Source of the DNA: Arsenophonus sp052174475
GTDB lineage: Bacteria > Pseudomonadota > Gammaproteobacteria > Enterobacterales > Enterobacteriaceae
NCBI GenBank assembly: GCA_052174475.1
Contig: JBQMRO010000084.1
Coordinates: forward strand, 1-64,000
Length of the DNA stretch: 64,000 nucleotides
Direction: 5' to 3'
Shown: piece after piece, positions 1-10,795 of the stretch
Layout: the number at the start of each line of letters is the position of its first letter
Numbering within the stretch: the stretch's first letter is position 1
Program-made: the position numbers and the translations under genes
Notes under the pieces: model-generated
What the model was told of the DNA's origin: nothing
The model's database searches: none
Seen by the model: the letters and a program-made list of their open reading frames with translations, nothing else

Positions 1-210
1 GATATTACCGGTGAAGAACTAAGTATTCGTCAAGATGATCAAGAAGATACGATTTGCAAGCGATTAGTCGAGTATCATAACTTAACTGAGCCTTTAATTC
101 CATATTATCGTCAAGAAGAAGCTGCTACCGGTCATACCAAGTACTTTAAATTGAATGCTACCCGTAAGGTTATTGAAATTAATGAAGAATTAGCTAATAT
201 TTTAGGTTAA
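1..210 (+). CDS. adk: Adenylate kinase, C-terminal 69 residues (gene starts before the window)
   Basis: Adenylate kinase interconverts ATP, ADP and AMP in the cytoplasm. The frame is open from base 1 to a TAA at 208-210 and reads DITGEELSIRQDDQEDT, then KRLVEYHNLTEPL, and ends NEELANILG, which matches the end of the LID domain and the C-terminal helix of enterobacterial Adk. The stretch has no stop or frameshift. The same sequence recurs inverted at 8416-8622, where the gene is broken. Compared with that copy, this one has one extra Glu codon (YRQEEAA against YRQEAA). This may be the working copy, but only about a third of the gene is visible. Confidence 0.9.
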   Translation, partial: DITGEELSIRQDDQEDTICKRLVEYHNLTEPLIPYYRQEEAATGHTKYFKLNATRKVIEINEELANILG

Positions 211-289
211 TTGTTAGTTGATAAACTAGATATGCAATTTGAATGGATAATTTATTTAGGGCTAATTAGCAGAAATGAAAATATTTAAT

Positions 290-1720
290 AAGTTATGATA
301 AGGTTTGAGTTATTAATAAATCTAATGTATGACAATTAACCTCCTGTTCTGATGTTTCATGAATCTATTATCAATCCTTAAATTAGACATTTTTATCACC
401 ATGATCAATAAGATTAACCCATTTAGTTGATTCTGGTTTTTCTACGCAGAAGACTAAGTCAACTTAAATAACATTTAAAGGTTCTTTTCTTGAAGCACAA
501 TACTTCGTGCTTCAGTTTCATAGCCTCATTATTATAAAAGCTAATACAATCTGATTCATCGTTTTTCTGATGCCAATGCACTGACAGGAGATATAGAATG
601 CCAGCCGTTCTTCTCGATTTTTCCCAGATTCTTCATCGATGATAGAAGATGCTGAAAACCTTGCCAAAAAAATATCAAGAGATTTATTAGCGGCATCGCG
701 ACTCTCTGGTAGTCTGCAGATGCAGCATCTCACCTTAATTTTCGCTTCCATGCTTTTCTAGAGTGGAGCAAGAAAATTAGCTGTTTGCTTTGTATACCTA
801 ACAACCATTAGTGCTGCGTGCCTGGAATATCTTTATCATTGTATTCAAAATTAAAGGTATTCGTTTACCTAGCAAGAGTATCTGTGAGCTATGCTTAAGA
901 TTCGCGTTTATAGATCATAAGATGATAGACTCAGTTTTTTTCTGACTTTCGATAAGCATCTTCGACTGCAATTAGCTTCTCACTATCCATCCAGTGATGT
1001 CGATAATAAGCAGTATGCAAAGGCGATCAGCATACCTGAAAAGCCTGTTTATGCAATCAGATCATAAATAAACGTAGCGCATATCGCTTAAAATCACGCA
1101 AGTATATATATCATTTTTCCTGTGTTCTTTAAGCTATTACTGTTTTAATATTATTATGATACTGACAAAGAAAAAATGTACTTTTTACCAAGAAAAAAGC
1201 CCTAAGGGCTTTCGAAAAATTACTAATGGAATAAGCCTCACAGGTACACAACTATATTAGGAAAATCTTCGGCGATTTGTACACACTTCAGATAAGGTAG
1301 TAAAATAATCTATTAAAGGTATTTATTGCCGCTGCGATTTTTAATCTTAGGAATTTTAATCTTAAACATTGCTAATATCCTGTCTTGTAGCTTGACTATG
1401 GCAAATAACTGTTAAAGACGATGGCATTAACACAGTTTGTTGATAAGGGGTGTTCATGTTGTCGCAGGGTACCATTGAGAGGGGGTCCCCTTTCCCCCAC
1501 TCTCGCTTCAACAACTGTGCTATAAGCTACTTGGCATTATTGTAGATGAGTTCATGCAATGAATTAGAGGTAATATCTGGTTTCGCAGATCATATCTCTA
1601 GGTAGACTTTTCATGTCATATTATCTCTCTATTGTTGATATCATTTTTATAATCAATCACCAGGATATACTCCCTACATCATCAGCGAATCCCATACACT
1701 AAAAATGAGCATAATTTAGC
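290..1720 (-). mobile_element. IS256-type (mutator) transposase element, decayed, copy 1
   Basis: Read on the minus strand this is a transposase broken by many stops. Recognisable pieces are an N-terminal FIRNGA-like segment near 1560-1700, IKVPKI in the middle (about 1350), an AVEDGYRES-like segment near 950 and the HW-x-RTTNPIES-like C-terminal motif near 540-580. These motifs in this order are typical of IS256-family DDE transposases. It is the copy inside the left arm of the inverted duplication. No terminal inverted repeats or target duplications could be fixed. It is certainly inactive. Confidence 0.75.
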
Positions 1721-1932
1721 TGAATGGATTAAATATATTAGTTAGAATGTTATAATAAATTAGCTATTTATTGACAAGAAATAGCGTAAAGATAATTCTT
1801 TATATTGAAAGATTATTAATGAAAATTAACCTTAATAGGTTTAGAATATCTGTAGCAAATCTAAGATTTGAGTATACTGCTTTCCCGTCCTGTTATATTC
1901 ATCTTCTTTTACACATAAATTTCAGGTTTAGC

Positions 1933-3582
1933 ATGAAAACAAATTACATTTTTGTAACTGGCGGGGTAGTTTCCTCTCTTGGCAAAGGTATTGCCGCAGC
2001 TTCTTTGGCTGCTATACTTGAAGCGCGAGGACTGAATGTTACTATTATGAAACTAGATCCTTATATTAATGTTGATCCAGGTACGATCAGCCCAATTCAA
2101 CATGGAGAAGTTTTTGTTACTGAAGATGGTGCAGAAACTGATCTTGATCTGGGTCATTATGAACGTTTTATTCGTACTAAAATGACACGTTGTAATAATT
2201 TTACAACTGGTCGCGTATACTCTGAAGTATTACGTAAAGAGCGTCGTGGTGATTATTTAGGAAAAACTATTCAAGTTATTCCTCATATTACTGATGAGAT
2301 TAAAAAGCGAATTATCCGTGGCGGAGAAGGCCGCGATATCGTTTTGGTTGAAGTTGGTGGAACAGTAGGTGATATTGAATCTTTACCTTTTTTGGAAGCA
2401 ATTCGCCAATTAGCGGTTGATATTGATCGTAAACACACTCTTTTTCTACATCTTACTTTAGTCCCTTATTTACCTGCTGCAGGTGAAGTTAAAACAAAAC
2501 CAACTCAACATTCGGTAAAAGAACTTCTTTCTATAGGTATTCAGCCTGACGTGTTAATTTGCCGTTCAGATCGGGTTATTCCGGTTAATGAACGAGAAAA
2601 AATTGCGCTTTTCTGTAATGTACCGGAAAGAGCGGTTATTTCATTAGAAGATGTTGATTCAATTTATAAAATTCCTAGATTATTAAAATCTCAGCAGTTA
2701 GATGATTATATTTGTGAAAAATTCAAACTTGTATGCTCAACTGCTGATTTGTCTGAATGGGAACAAGTTGTTGATGCGCAAGCTAATCCGATAGGTAATG
2801 TAACTATCGGTATGGTAGGTAAATATATAGAGTTACCTGATGCTTATAAATCGGTTATTGAAGCGTTAAAACATGGTGGTTTAAAAAATCGTTTAACAGT
2901 AAATATTAAATTGATTGATTCTGAAAATATTGAAGTGCATGGATCCGAACTCCTGAAAGGAGTTGATGCTATCCTAGTACCAGGTGGTTTTGGTGAGCGA
3001 GGTGTAGAAGGGAAAATTATTACAGCATGTTATGCACGTGAAAACAATATTCCTTATTTGGGTATTTGTCTTGGAATGCAGGTTGCTCTGATTGAATATG
3101 CCCGTCATGTTGCTAGTATGGAAGGGGCAAATTCAACAGAATTTGCACCAGATTGTCCATATCCAGTTGTTGCCTTGATTACGGAATGGTCTGATGACAG
3201 TGGTAATATTAAAATTAATAATGAAAATAGCGATTTTGGTGGTACGATGCGAGTAGGTGGTCAATTATGCCATTTAGTGAAAGGTACTAAAGTTCATGAG
3301 TTGTATAATAGCAATACAATTATTGAACGGCATCGTCACCGTTATGAGGTCAATAATATGTTTTTAGCACGTATTGAAGAAGCAGGTTTACGTATTGCAG
3401 GACGCTCGGCGGACAATAAATTGGTAGAAATTATTGAGAATCCTAAGCATCCTTGGTTTGTAGCTTGTCAGTTTCATCCTGAATTTACTTCGACACCAAG
3501 GGATGGCCATCCTTTATTTGCTGGTTTCATTAAAGCTGCAAAGGAATATCACCAAGGGCAGTTGAAAAGAGATATAGACTAA
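1933..3582 (+). CDS. pyrG: CTP synthase
   Basis: This enzyme makes CTP from UTP, ATP and glutamine in the cytoplasm. The protein is 549 residues, the usual family length. It starts MKTNYIFVTGGVVSSLGKG, the conserved synthase-domain P-loop start, and carries the class I glutamine amidotransferase domain in the second half: nucleophile Cys in GICLGMQ and the His/Glu pair in FHPEF near the end. The frame stays open upstream to 1771, but that extension lacks a ribosome-binding site, lies mostly in the duplicated arm and has no family counterpart. I chose ATG 1933, which has CAGG a few bases before it. No frameshift or missing catalytic residue is visible. The usual downstream neighbour, eno, survives only as a fragment. 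Confidence 0.97.
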   Translation: MKTNYIFVTGGVVSSLGKGIAAASLAAILEARGLNVTIMKLDPYINVDPGTISPIQHGEVFVTEDGAETDLDLGHYERFIRTKMTRCNNFTTGRVYSEVLRKERRGDYLGKTIQVIPHITDEIKKRIIRGGEGRDIVLVEVGGTVGDIESLPFLEAIRQLAVDIDRKHTLFLHLTLVPYLPAAGEVKTKPTQHSVKELLSIGIQPDVLICRSDRVIPVNEREKIALFCNVPERAVISLEDVDSIYKIPRLLKSQQLDDYICEKFKLVCSTADLSEWEQVVDAQANPIGNVTIGMVGKYIELPDAYKSVIEALKHGGLKNRLTVNIKLIDSENIEVHGSELLKGVDAILVPGGFGERGVEGKIITACYARENNIPYLGICLGMQVALIEYARHVASMEGANSTEFAPDCPYPVVALITEWSDDSGNIKINNENSDFGGTMRVGGQLCHLVKGTKVHELYNSNTIIERHRHRYEVNNMFLARIEEAGLRIAGRSADNKLVEIIENPKHPWFVACQFHPEFTSTPRDGHPLFAGFIKAAKEYHQGQLKRDID

Positions 3583-3634
3583 TAATATTAATTTATTACT
3601 ATTGGATGAATATAACTTATACTGAAGATATTTA

Positions 3635-3910
3635 ATATCTAAAATTGTTAAAATCATTAGGCGTGAAATTATTGATTTCCGTAATAATCTGACTATTGAA
3701 GCAGAGGTTCAATTAAAGTGAGATTTGTTGGCTTAGTATTGGCAACATCTGGTGCGTAAATAGCTGCATGAAAAGTATTAGCGTTACCCCCTGATTGTGA
3801 TTAAATCGCTTTTAAATAAAAACGATTTTAGGCGGTGTAGTAGCGTAAATGGCTTAATTGCTAATGTAATTATCGATAAAGATGCTAAAATAAGGCTAAT
3901 ATTGATAAAA
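3635..3910 (+). pseudogene. eno: Enolase, N-terminal fragment, dead
   Basis: About 50 bases after pyrG the sequence reads SKIVKIIRREIIDFR, then TIEAEVQLK and a TGA stop, followed in other frames by an LNKNDF- and SSVNGLIANVIIDKDAK-like segment. This matches the first 80-90 residues of enolase, the normal gene after pyrG in enterobacteria. The start codon appears as ATA instead of ATG. The remaining 340 or so residues are gone; an IS256-type fragment begins at about 3917. Enolase is a glycolytic enzyme, so this copy gives no function. Confidence 0.85.
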
Positions 3911-3916
3911 TCGAGT

Positions 3917-4330
3917 TATCAATAAATTTGATATATTATATGGCTATAATACACTCCGATAATGCTTCATGAGAGAAGCTGTTCTCCATCTTTAAATTAG
4001 ATGTTGTTTTATCACTAGTAAACAAGTTAAATTCCATTAGTGTCACTTCCAACTCTTTCTTTGAAAGATAGAGAGCAGCTTAAATACCATAAGAGTTATT
4101 TTTAGAACTAGCTCGCTTCGTTCGTAGACTCCACACCTGTCACAAAGGCTAATTTAATCGAATTCGTCGATCTTATGACACTCAGTGCGCTAACAGGAAG
4201 CTATAGAATACTAGTAAGCTCTTCTTTATCTTTCTTAAGCTTCCTCATCGCTACAAAATATTTGTTGAAAATCTTGTCAGCAAAACATAACGTGTAGCAC
4301 ACTGATATGAAGAGAGGTGCAGCTACGCTG
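3917..4330 (-). mobile_element. IS256-type remnant, 3' portion only, copy 2
   Basis: Similar to the C-terminal half of the other IS256-type copies (compare 300-700), read on the minus strand and strongly diverged. It abuts the truncated eno fragment, so the insertion probably led to loss of the rest of eno. The N-terminal half of the element is absent. Confidence 0.6.
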
Positions 4331-4830
4331 ATTCAGAAATGTTCATCATATAATACTGTTTTATATTCTACGATATGTTAATTTTTTAAAAAAATCCATT
4401 TAAATATAGTTAAAAACAAATATTCGAAACATCGTAAATTGAAGTAAATCAGAAAGATAATATACGAACTTCACACGTGTTATGCCACCTATTTATTTAA
4501 AGCGCTTTATAATTTCCTCATGAAATTAATAATGACAGATCGACTGAATTTTTCATGATACTTCAAAAGAAAGTCATACAGTAATGCGTCCAGCTCTGGT
4601 TCTATTTATTCTCAACATGCAAGTATTATCCATTTTTAATCACGATTATGCAATTTTTGAACAAAACCCAATACTAAGGCGATGACGCTGGATAAAACCT
4701 CATTAAGGAGACAATAACGAAGTATGCTTGTCAATGAATTCATCAGCTGTACGGATCTAGGGATAAAACCTGGTTAACTAAATAATTCTTACCATTGATG
4801 ATAATTAAGATAAATTTCTTTAAAAGAAGA
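4331..4830. other. No recognisable gene
   Basis: About 500 bases between an IS256-type fragment and an IS91-type element. All frames are full of stops. The last 100 bases before 4836 resemble the sequence just upstream of the other IS91-type copy (around 14970-15060 reversed), so part may be 5' flank of that element. Nothing else can be supported. Confidence 0.4.
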
Positions 4831-4835
4831 TGAAA

Positions 4836-5930
4836 ATGTTAACTTGTTAGACCCATCTATCTGTCCAGCGAATGCTTATATGTGATACTTTGTGTTATAG
4901 ATATCCGACGCTACTGCCTTTGCCTATCCCCTGAGTGGAGAATTCTCCCGGCGTTTTTGCTTAAGCTGTAAGTTAAAAGTCTATAAATTTCATGGGGTTT
5001 CAAAGCTACTAAGAAGTAATTAGCACAGTAGCTCAATTTTTACCCGATTGTAATTCGCATACATTACTTTCACTATATCCATCTTCTTTAGCCTTATTCC
5101 AACAATAACTGCCTACTATTCAACACTCTATTTTGCGCCGCCATAAAAGCTATGCTGTAGTGGGCACACATAAACAGGATATTAAAATTAGTATCTTCTA
5201 TGGTTAACACACTTATGGTGAACAAATTAATCAACATCTGCATGCTCATGTCTTCATTACCAGTGTCGGTCTAGATCTGGGTATTAAACATGCTATATGA
5301 GATAATTTGTTCTTTAACATAAAGCGATTGAAGAAATTTGACAAGACACTCTTATCCGGTTTTTGCGTTACAACCATGACCTAATAAATTCCAGTATTTT
5401 TTTAGTTTTTAGCATAAACTCACACAGAAAGTAGTGACAGCCTTATCTGAAGCCACAGTACGAAGACGTTACTGGAAAAAAAAGTGTACTTGCTAAAAAA
5501 CAAAAAATGAGTGTGGCATAGCATAAAATATTTCTAGCATTATCTTAAATGCCACGCTATTTTTTTGCAAAACTACATCATTACCGAGATGGGAGTGGTT
5601 ATATATTATTACTATGAGCACTAAGACTAAATAATGCCAGCAGAAAGATTCTAACGCAAGAAGAGATAATCGTCGCTATGTTAGCCATATATTTTAGCAA
5701 GAGATTTTAAAAAATGTCTTACTATGGTTCTTATCAAATGCTCAATAAGCAAAATTATTACTAAAGGTGTATTATATAAGTCGCTAAATATGAGGGCTCG
5801 AAAAAAAACTGTAAAACTAACGTTCACCTTTCTGATAAAAGTATTTCTGCGAAAATTTTTCTACAAATGCATTCTGTGTGGCGATAGCCTACGTTTATCA
5901 ACGTTAAGCTTGATAAGTAGGTAACGAAGT
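4836..5930 (+). mobile_element. IS91-type (HUH, Y2) transposase remnant
   Basis: Degenerate plus-strand reading. In order there is a VLTC-x-THL segment (about 4840), a Cys-rich zinc-finger-like stretch (about 4930-5020), a SHITFTM-like piece, a YGEQINQHLHAHV-like HUH segment (about 5220-5250), GLDLGIKHAIWD (about 5270), and a C-terminal segment at 5700-5900 with YYG, MRARKKTVKLTFTFL and YKCILCGD. These are hallmarks of IS91-family rolling-circle transposases. Several stops and frameshifts make it inactive. A second, inverted copy lies at about 14200-15060. Confidence 0.75.
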
Positions 5931-6084
5931 TGTTGTTAAAAACAATAGATAAAATAAAAACGATCATTATTAAGTCAAATCTAGGATTTGGTATATATAA
6001 AATTAGAGTGTTAGGTCGAAATATACACTTTGACAAAATTTTAACTTACAATAAAGATCCAAGTAAACTGATTTTACCTTCTGT

Positions 6085-6850
6085 TATTAAGAAGAGATAG
6101 CTTTAGTTGCTCTTAAAAAGAGCGATTCAATTTCCTAACCTAACCATTAAGGAATTTATTAGTAGCATATGAAGCTCTCTGCTAACCAAATCTCTCGCAT
6201 CTTACCATTAATTGATTTTATTGATTTTATGGAGTGAAGGTAGAATGTTAGCTGTTTATTTTGCATACCCAATAATATGGCTGCTGTGCACCCAGAAATA
6301 TTTTGCTGTTGCATTCAAAATTAATGGCACCGTCTCCTATAATAAGTCTGGTAGATATGATTAAGCAATCTTCTTTTCCAGGTCATTAAGAAGTTAGACT
6401 CAGTTTTCTTCTGACTTTTGATAAATAATTTTAATCCAAGAGCTCTCCCTTACGTCCATGTGTAGTGCTGTCGATAATGAGCACTGGGTAAAAGCGATTA
6501 TCTTGCCTGACAAGGATTATATGCTATCAACTCAGAAATAAACATAGGCGTATCATGTAAATTACATAGGCACTATTCATTTACCTATACTCTTAAACCC
6601 ATTACTGTTTCAATCTGCTGATGAAATGCAGAGAGCATGTGCTTTTTCATCAAAAAATTACCCAGAGCTTCATAAAAAATCATCGATGGATATGCTTTGT
6701 AGGTGCAAAGGCATTCTAATAATTTTTGCTGCTTTTGCACGCTTCAGATAAACCGGTAGCCAAGGAGATCTTGAAGTGTATTCTGTTACCAATGTAACCT
6801 ATATTAAGGTTAATTTTCATTAATAATCTTTTAATATCAAGCATTATATT
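6085..6850 (-). mobile_element. IS256-type remnant, partial, copy 3
   Basis: Similar to the middle and N-terminal part of the IS256-type element on the minus strand (compare 780-1330). Its N-terminal edge overlaps the outer end of the right arm of the inverted duplication, so it stands head-to-head with the plus-strand copy 4. Heavily stopped and dead. Confidence 0.6.
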
Positions 6851-8622
6851 ACGCTATTTCTCGTCAAGAAATAGCTGATTGATTATGTTATTATAACTAA
6901 TAGGTTTAATTCATTCAGTTAAGAATTATACTCATTTTTGGTGTATGGGATTCCTGATGGTAGTATATATCCTGTTGATTGATTTTGTGGATGATATCAA
7001 TAAAAGAAAGATGATATTCAATGAAAAGTTTATCTAGAAGTAATCTGCAAAACTAGATATTTACCTGTGTTCCATTTTACATAAATTCATCCGTAATGGT
7101 GCCAGGTAGCTCATACGCACCTTTGTTGAGAGGGAGCTCAAAGCTATGTTGCGAAAACATACTCAACGCCACCTTTATCGAGAAACGGTGTTAATGCTAT
7201 CGTCTTTAACAGTTACTTGCTATAGTAAATCTACAAGACGGGATATTAGCAATCTTTAAATTAAAGTTCCTAAGATTAAAAATCGCAGCGGCAATAGATA
7301 CCTTTAATAGATTATTTCACTACCTTATCTGAAGTGTGTACAAATCGCCGAAGATTTTCCTAGTATAGTTGTGTACCTGTGAGACATATTCCATTAGTAA
7401 TTTTTCGAAAGCCCTAAGGGATTTTTTCTTGGTAAAAAGTACATTATCTCTTTGTCAGTATCATAAGAATAATAAAACAGTAATAGCTTAAAGAACATAG
7501 GAAAAGTGGTATATATACTTGCGTGATTTTAAGCGATATGCGCTACGTTTATTTATGATCTGATTGCATAAACAGGCTTTTCAGGTATGCTGATCGCCTT
7601 TGCATACTGCTTATTATCGACATCACTGAATGGATGGTGATAAGCTAATTACAGTCGAAGATGCTTATCGAAAGTTAGAAGAAAGCTGAGTCTATCATCT
7701 TATGATCTATAAACGCGAATCTTAAGCATAGCTCACAGATACTCTTGCTAAGTAAGCGAATACTTTTAATTTTGAATACAATGATAAAGATATTCCAGGC
7801 ACGCAGCACCAATGGTTGTTAGGTATATAAAACAAACAGCTAATATTCTTGCTTCACTCTAGAAAAGTATGGAATCGAAAATTAAGGTGAGATGCTGCAT
7901 CTGCAGACTACCAGAGAGTCTGCGATGCCGCTAATAAATCTCTTGATATTTTTTTTGGCAAGGTTTTCAGCATATCCTATCATCGATGAAGAATCTGGGA
8001 AAAATCGAAAAGAACGGCTGGCATTCTATATCTCCTGTCAGTGCATTGGCATCAGAAGAACAATGAATCCGATTGTATTAGCTTTTATAATAATAAGGCT
8101 ATAAAACTGAAGCACGAAGTATTGTGCTTCGAGAAAACAACCTTTAAATGTTATTTAAGTTGACTTAGTCTTCTGCGTAGAAAAACCAGAATCAACTAAA
8201 AAAGGGGGTTAACCTTATTGACCATGGTGATAAAAATGTCTAATTTAAGGATTGAGAATAGATTCATGAAACATCAGAGCAGGAGGTTAATTGTCATACA
8301 TTAGATTTACTAATAACTCAAACCTTATCATAACTTATTAAATATTTTCATTTCTGCTAATTAGCCCTAAATAAATTATCCATTCAAATTGCATACCTAG
8401 TTTATCAACTAACAATTAACCTAAAATATTAGCTAACTCTTCACTAATTTCAATAACCTTACGGGTAGCATTCAATTTAAAGTACTTGGTATGACCGGTA
8501 GCAGCTTCTTGACGATAATATGGAATTAAAGGCTCAGTTAAGTTATGATACTCGACTAATCGCTTGCAAATCGTATCTTCTTGATCATCTTGACGAATAC
8601 TTAGTTCTTCACCGGTAATATC
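6803..8622 (-). repeat. Right arm of the large inverted duplication
   Basis: Reverse complement of 1-1841. It holds IS256-type copy 4 (plus orientation) and the last third of adk (minus orientation). Differences from the left arm are scattered substitutions and small indels, including one missing Glu codon in adk and single-base changes in the IS. The two arms enclose about 5 kb with pyrG, so recombination between them would flip that segment. Confidence 0.9.
6925..8345 (+). mobile_element. IS256-type transposase element, decayed, copy 4
   Basis: Plus-strand twin of copy 1. Visible in order: LHKFIRNGA (about 7083-7110), IKVPKIKNRSG (about 7260-7290), ITVEDAYRKLE (about 7645-7680, equivalent to the family AVEDGYRES), then IIDEESGKNRKERLAFY and the RTMNPI segment near 8060, equivalent to RTTNPIES. 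The final third is the least damaged: about 70 codons are open at 7892-8104. Dead through several stops and frameshifts. Confidence 0.8.
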
Positions 8623-9059
8623 GTCTCTGTTTGCTATTTTCGGGGGCTAAATTTAACATGATAAACACGACCTGAAGGTGCATGAACTCGACGACCAACA
8701 ATACGTTCAAGAATAATTTTATCTGGTACATTAAATTCCAACAGATAATCCACCGCAATACCCACATTTTTCATTGCCTCTGCTTGTTTTATAGTGCGAG
8801 GAAATCCATCTAGTAAAAAACCGTTTCGGCAATCATTTTGTGCTATACGTTATTTAACTAAAGCAATAACTAATTCATTAGTAACAAGCTTACCGTTATC
8901 CATTAATTCTTTCATTTTTAGACTCAATTCTGTACTCATCTCTACGGTAGTACGTAGCATATTACCGGTAGAAAATTGTGGAATACCATACCTTGCCATA
9001 ATGAATTCTGCCTGAGTCCCTTTACCTGTGCCTGGTGCGCCGAGTAAAATAATACGCAT
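8416..9059 (-). pseudogene. adk: Adenylate kinase, full-length but broken copy
   Basis: Starts MRIILLGAPGTGKGTQAEFI at 9059 (P-loop GAPGTGKGT) and is open through VIALVK, where TAA at about 8847-8849 replaces the family Glu codon. It continues as RIAQNDCRNGFLLDGFPRT and RVYHVKFSPRK. There a one-base loss in a run of C (five where six would keep frame) shifts the frame at about 8642. The rest, to the stop at 8416-8418, matches the left-arm copy. So there is one nonsense change and one frameshift in an otherwise conserved gene, which suggests recent inactivation. Adk is normally essential; the copy at the window start may serve instead. Confidence 0.92.
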
Positions 9060-9239
9060 TGCATAAATCCCTTGCTATTTCATTTTTATAATTTAAAAGA
9101 AAATTATCCTATAATTAGGTATAGCTATAACTCAAAAAATAAGTAAACATTGAATAATCAAATTGTTTTTGTTAAAACAAATCACAGGTTAAAATAACTA
9201 AAACGTGCTTTTATGAATAAGTTGGTTAATTAAATAAAT

Positions 9240-10795
9240 TTTAAGTTATTAGCAAATCTAGTGTATAGTGATAGAACTACATTCTATTCTAATACTTATG
9301 AATCTGTTCTTTAATTTTAAATTAGATATTATTTACTACCAGAGTTAACAGGTTAAATCCATTTAGCCGGTTACAGCTTTTTTGAGTAGACTATAGTCGC
9401 TTAAATACCATTGAAAGAATTGTTGTTCTTAAAGTACAATTTTCCTAAGGTGGCTTTCATAGCTTTACTGTCTAAAAATCTGATTCAATTAAATTCGTCG
9501 TTCTTACAACACCCAGTGCGCTGTAAGGATGTTATAGAATGTCAGTCATTCTTCTCGCTCTTTATCCAATTTCTTCATCTCTACAGAATACGATGAAAGC
9601 ATTGTTAACAAAATATCAAGGACTTTTATCAGTAGGATCGCGACTCTTTGCTGCCTAAATAGCCTCCTGCAGCTAAACTTTAATTTTCAGTTACATGTTT
9701 TTAGGGAGTAAAGGTAGCACATGAGTTATTTTGTATACCCAATAACATTGGTTCCACATATCCGGGAACATCTTTGCATGCCATTCTAAAAATCAATAGC
9801 ACTATCTCTTCATAGCAAGCCATAAAAATATGGTTAAGAAATGCGCTTGCCAACTATTAAAAAGTTTGACCTAGTGTGCTTTTTACTCTCGATAAGCATT
9901 CTCGACTTCATTGAGCTCTTTACCTCAATGCAATAATATCAATAAGGAGCATCAGGTAAAGGTGATTACTTTGTTTAACAGAATGATGTACGTCTTAAGT
10001 CAAGAAATAAACATAGTTTATATCGCTAAATCACGCAGCTACCTACCATTGCCTGTACTCTTTAATCCATAGCTGTTTCAGTCTGTTGATGATCCTGAGT
10101 AGGAAGATCAGGTGCTCTTTCATCAAGAAGAGCCCTTAGGCTTTCTCAAATTACCAGTAGATAAGATACCCCCATGCAGATACAGATATGTAGTCTTTTT
10201 GAGGTTTTTTGTACCATTCGAATAAAGCGCTAACAACGAGCTGTAAACATATTTCGTTGCCGATGCGATCCCCTTTTAACTTTAGGCACCTTAATCTCAA
10301 TATCGTCCATTACTAGTCTGTATGATTCGCGGTGGCAAATAACCGTTTTAAGATCAACGCGTTACGCTAATCGACAAAGCAGTGTTCACCATATTGGTAC
10401 AGAGAATATCTTTGAGCTTATCCTCAACAGCTATGTCTATGATTCCTAATTTTAGGCACTTTAATTTTAAGATCGCTAATATCAATCTATATAGTTCTAT
10501 GTGACAAATAAGCGTTACGAATGACGGGTTAATGTTCGCTGACAAGGTGAAATTTAGCATGTTATCATAACATGGCTTCGAGCTCTACTTAAACAGCGAT
10601 GCTTATCAACTGACTGTTAGCCTTATGGATGAGTTTATAAAAGAGATTACGGTAATATCTAGCTTTGTAAATACCCAGTAAGGTAAACTTTTCATTGGAT
10701 ATCATTTCAATTTTATTGAAATCATTCATGAAATTAATTAGCAAGATAGGTCTTTACCTACTCGAAATTATATGAACTAGAAATTAGAATAACTC
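9240..10795 (-). mobile_element. IS256-type element, decayed, copy 5, with an internal duplication
   Basis: Minus-strand IS256-type remnant about 180 bases upstream of the broken adk. It follows copy 1 along its length but is strongly diverged and contains an internal tandem duplication at about 10270-10605. Its N-terminal edge runs directly into an IS1595-type remnant at about 10796 that lacks its own 5' part. No open frame of useful length. Confidence 0.7.
10270..10605. repeat. Imperfect tandem duplication, about 170-base unit, inside IS256-type copy 5
   Basis: The segment with TTTAGGCACCTTAATCTCAA near 10281 recurs as TTTAGGCACTTTAATTTTAA near 10450. It is followed in both units by matching stretches (AGTCTGTATGATTC against AATCTATATAGTTC, GGCAAATAACCGTTT against GACAAATAAGCGTTA) and ends with a CAACAGCTATG or AACAGCGATG piece. 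The offset is about 169 bases. Other copies of the IS have this segment once. Confidence 0.7.

Larger units (their letters stand above)
1..1841 (+). repeat. Left arm of a large inverted duplication (adk 3' end plus IS256-type remnant)
   Basis: Bases 1 to about 1841 are the reverse complement of about 6803-8622. Position 1 pairs with 8622, and the match runs through the adk 3' end, the whole IS256-type remnant and about 100 bases beyond it. In the stretches I compared by eye, identity is about 95% or better, far closer than between other copies of the same IS in the window. The arm reaches the window edge and may continue. It ends about 90 bases before the pyrG start codon, so it may supply the upstream sequence of pyrG. 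Confidence 0.9.

Noticed and set aside
1771..1932. In-frame N-terminal extension of CTP synthase from a TTG codon
   Set aside because: No ribosome-binding site, no family counterpart, and most of it lies in the duplicated arm; the ATG at 1933 fits the conserved MKTNYIFVTGG start.
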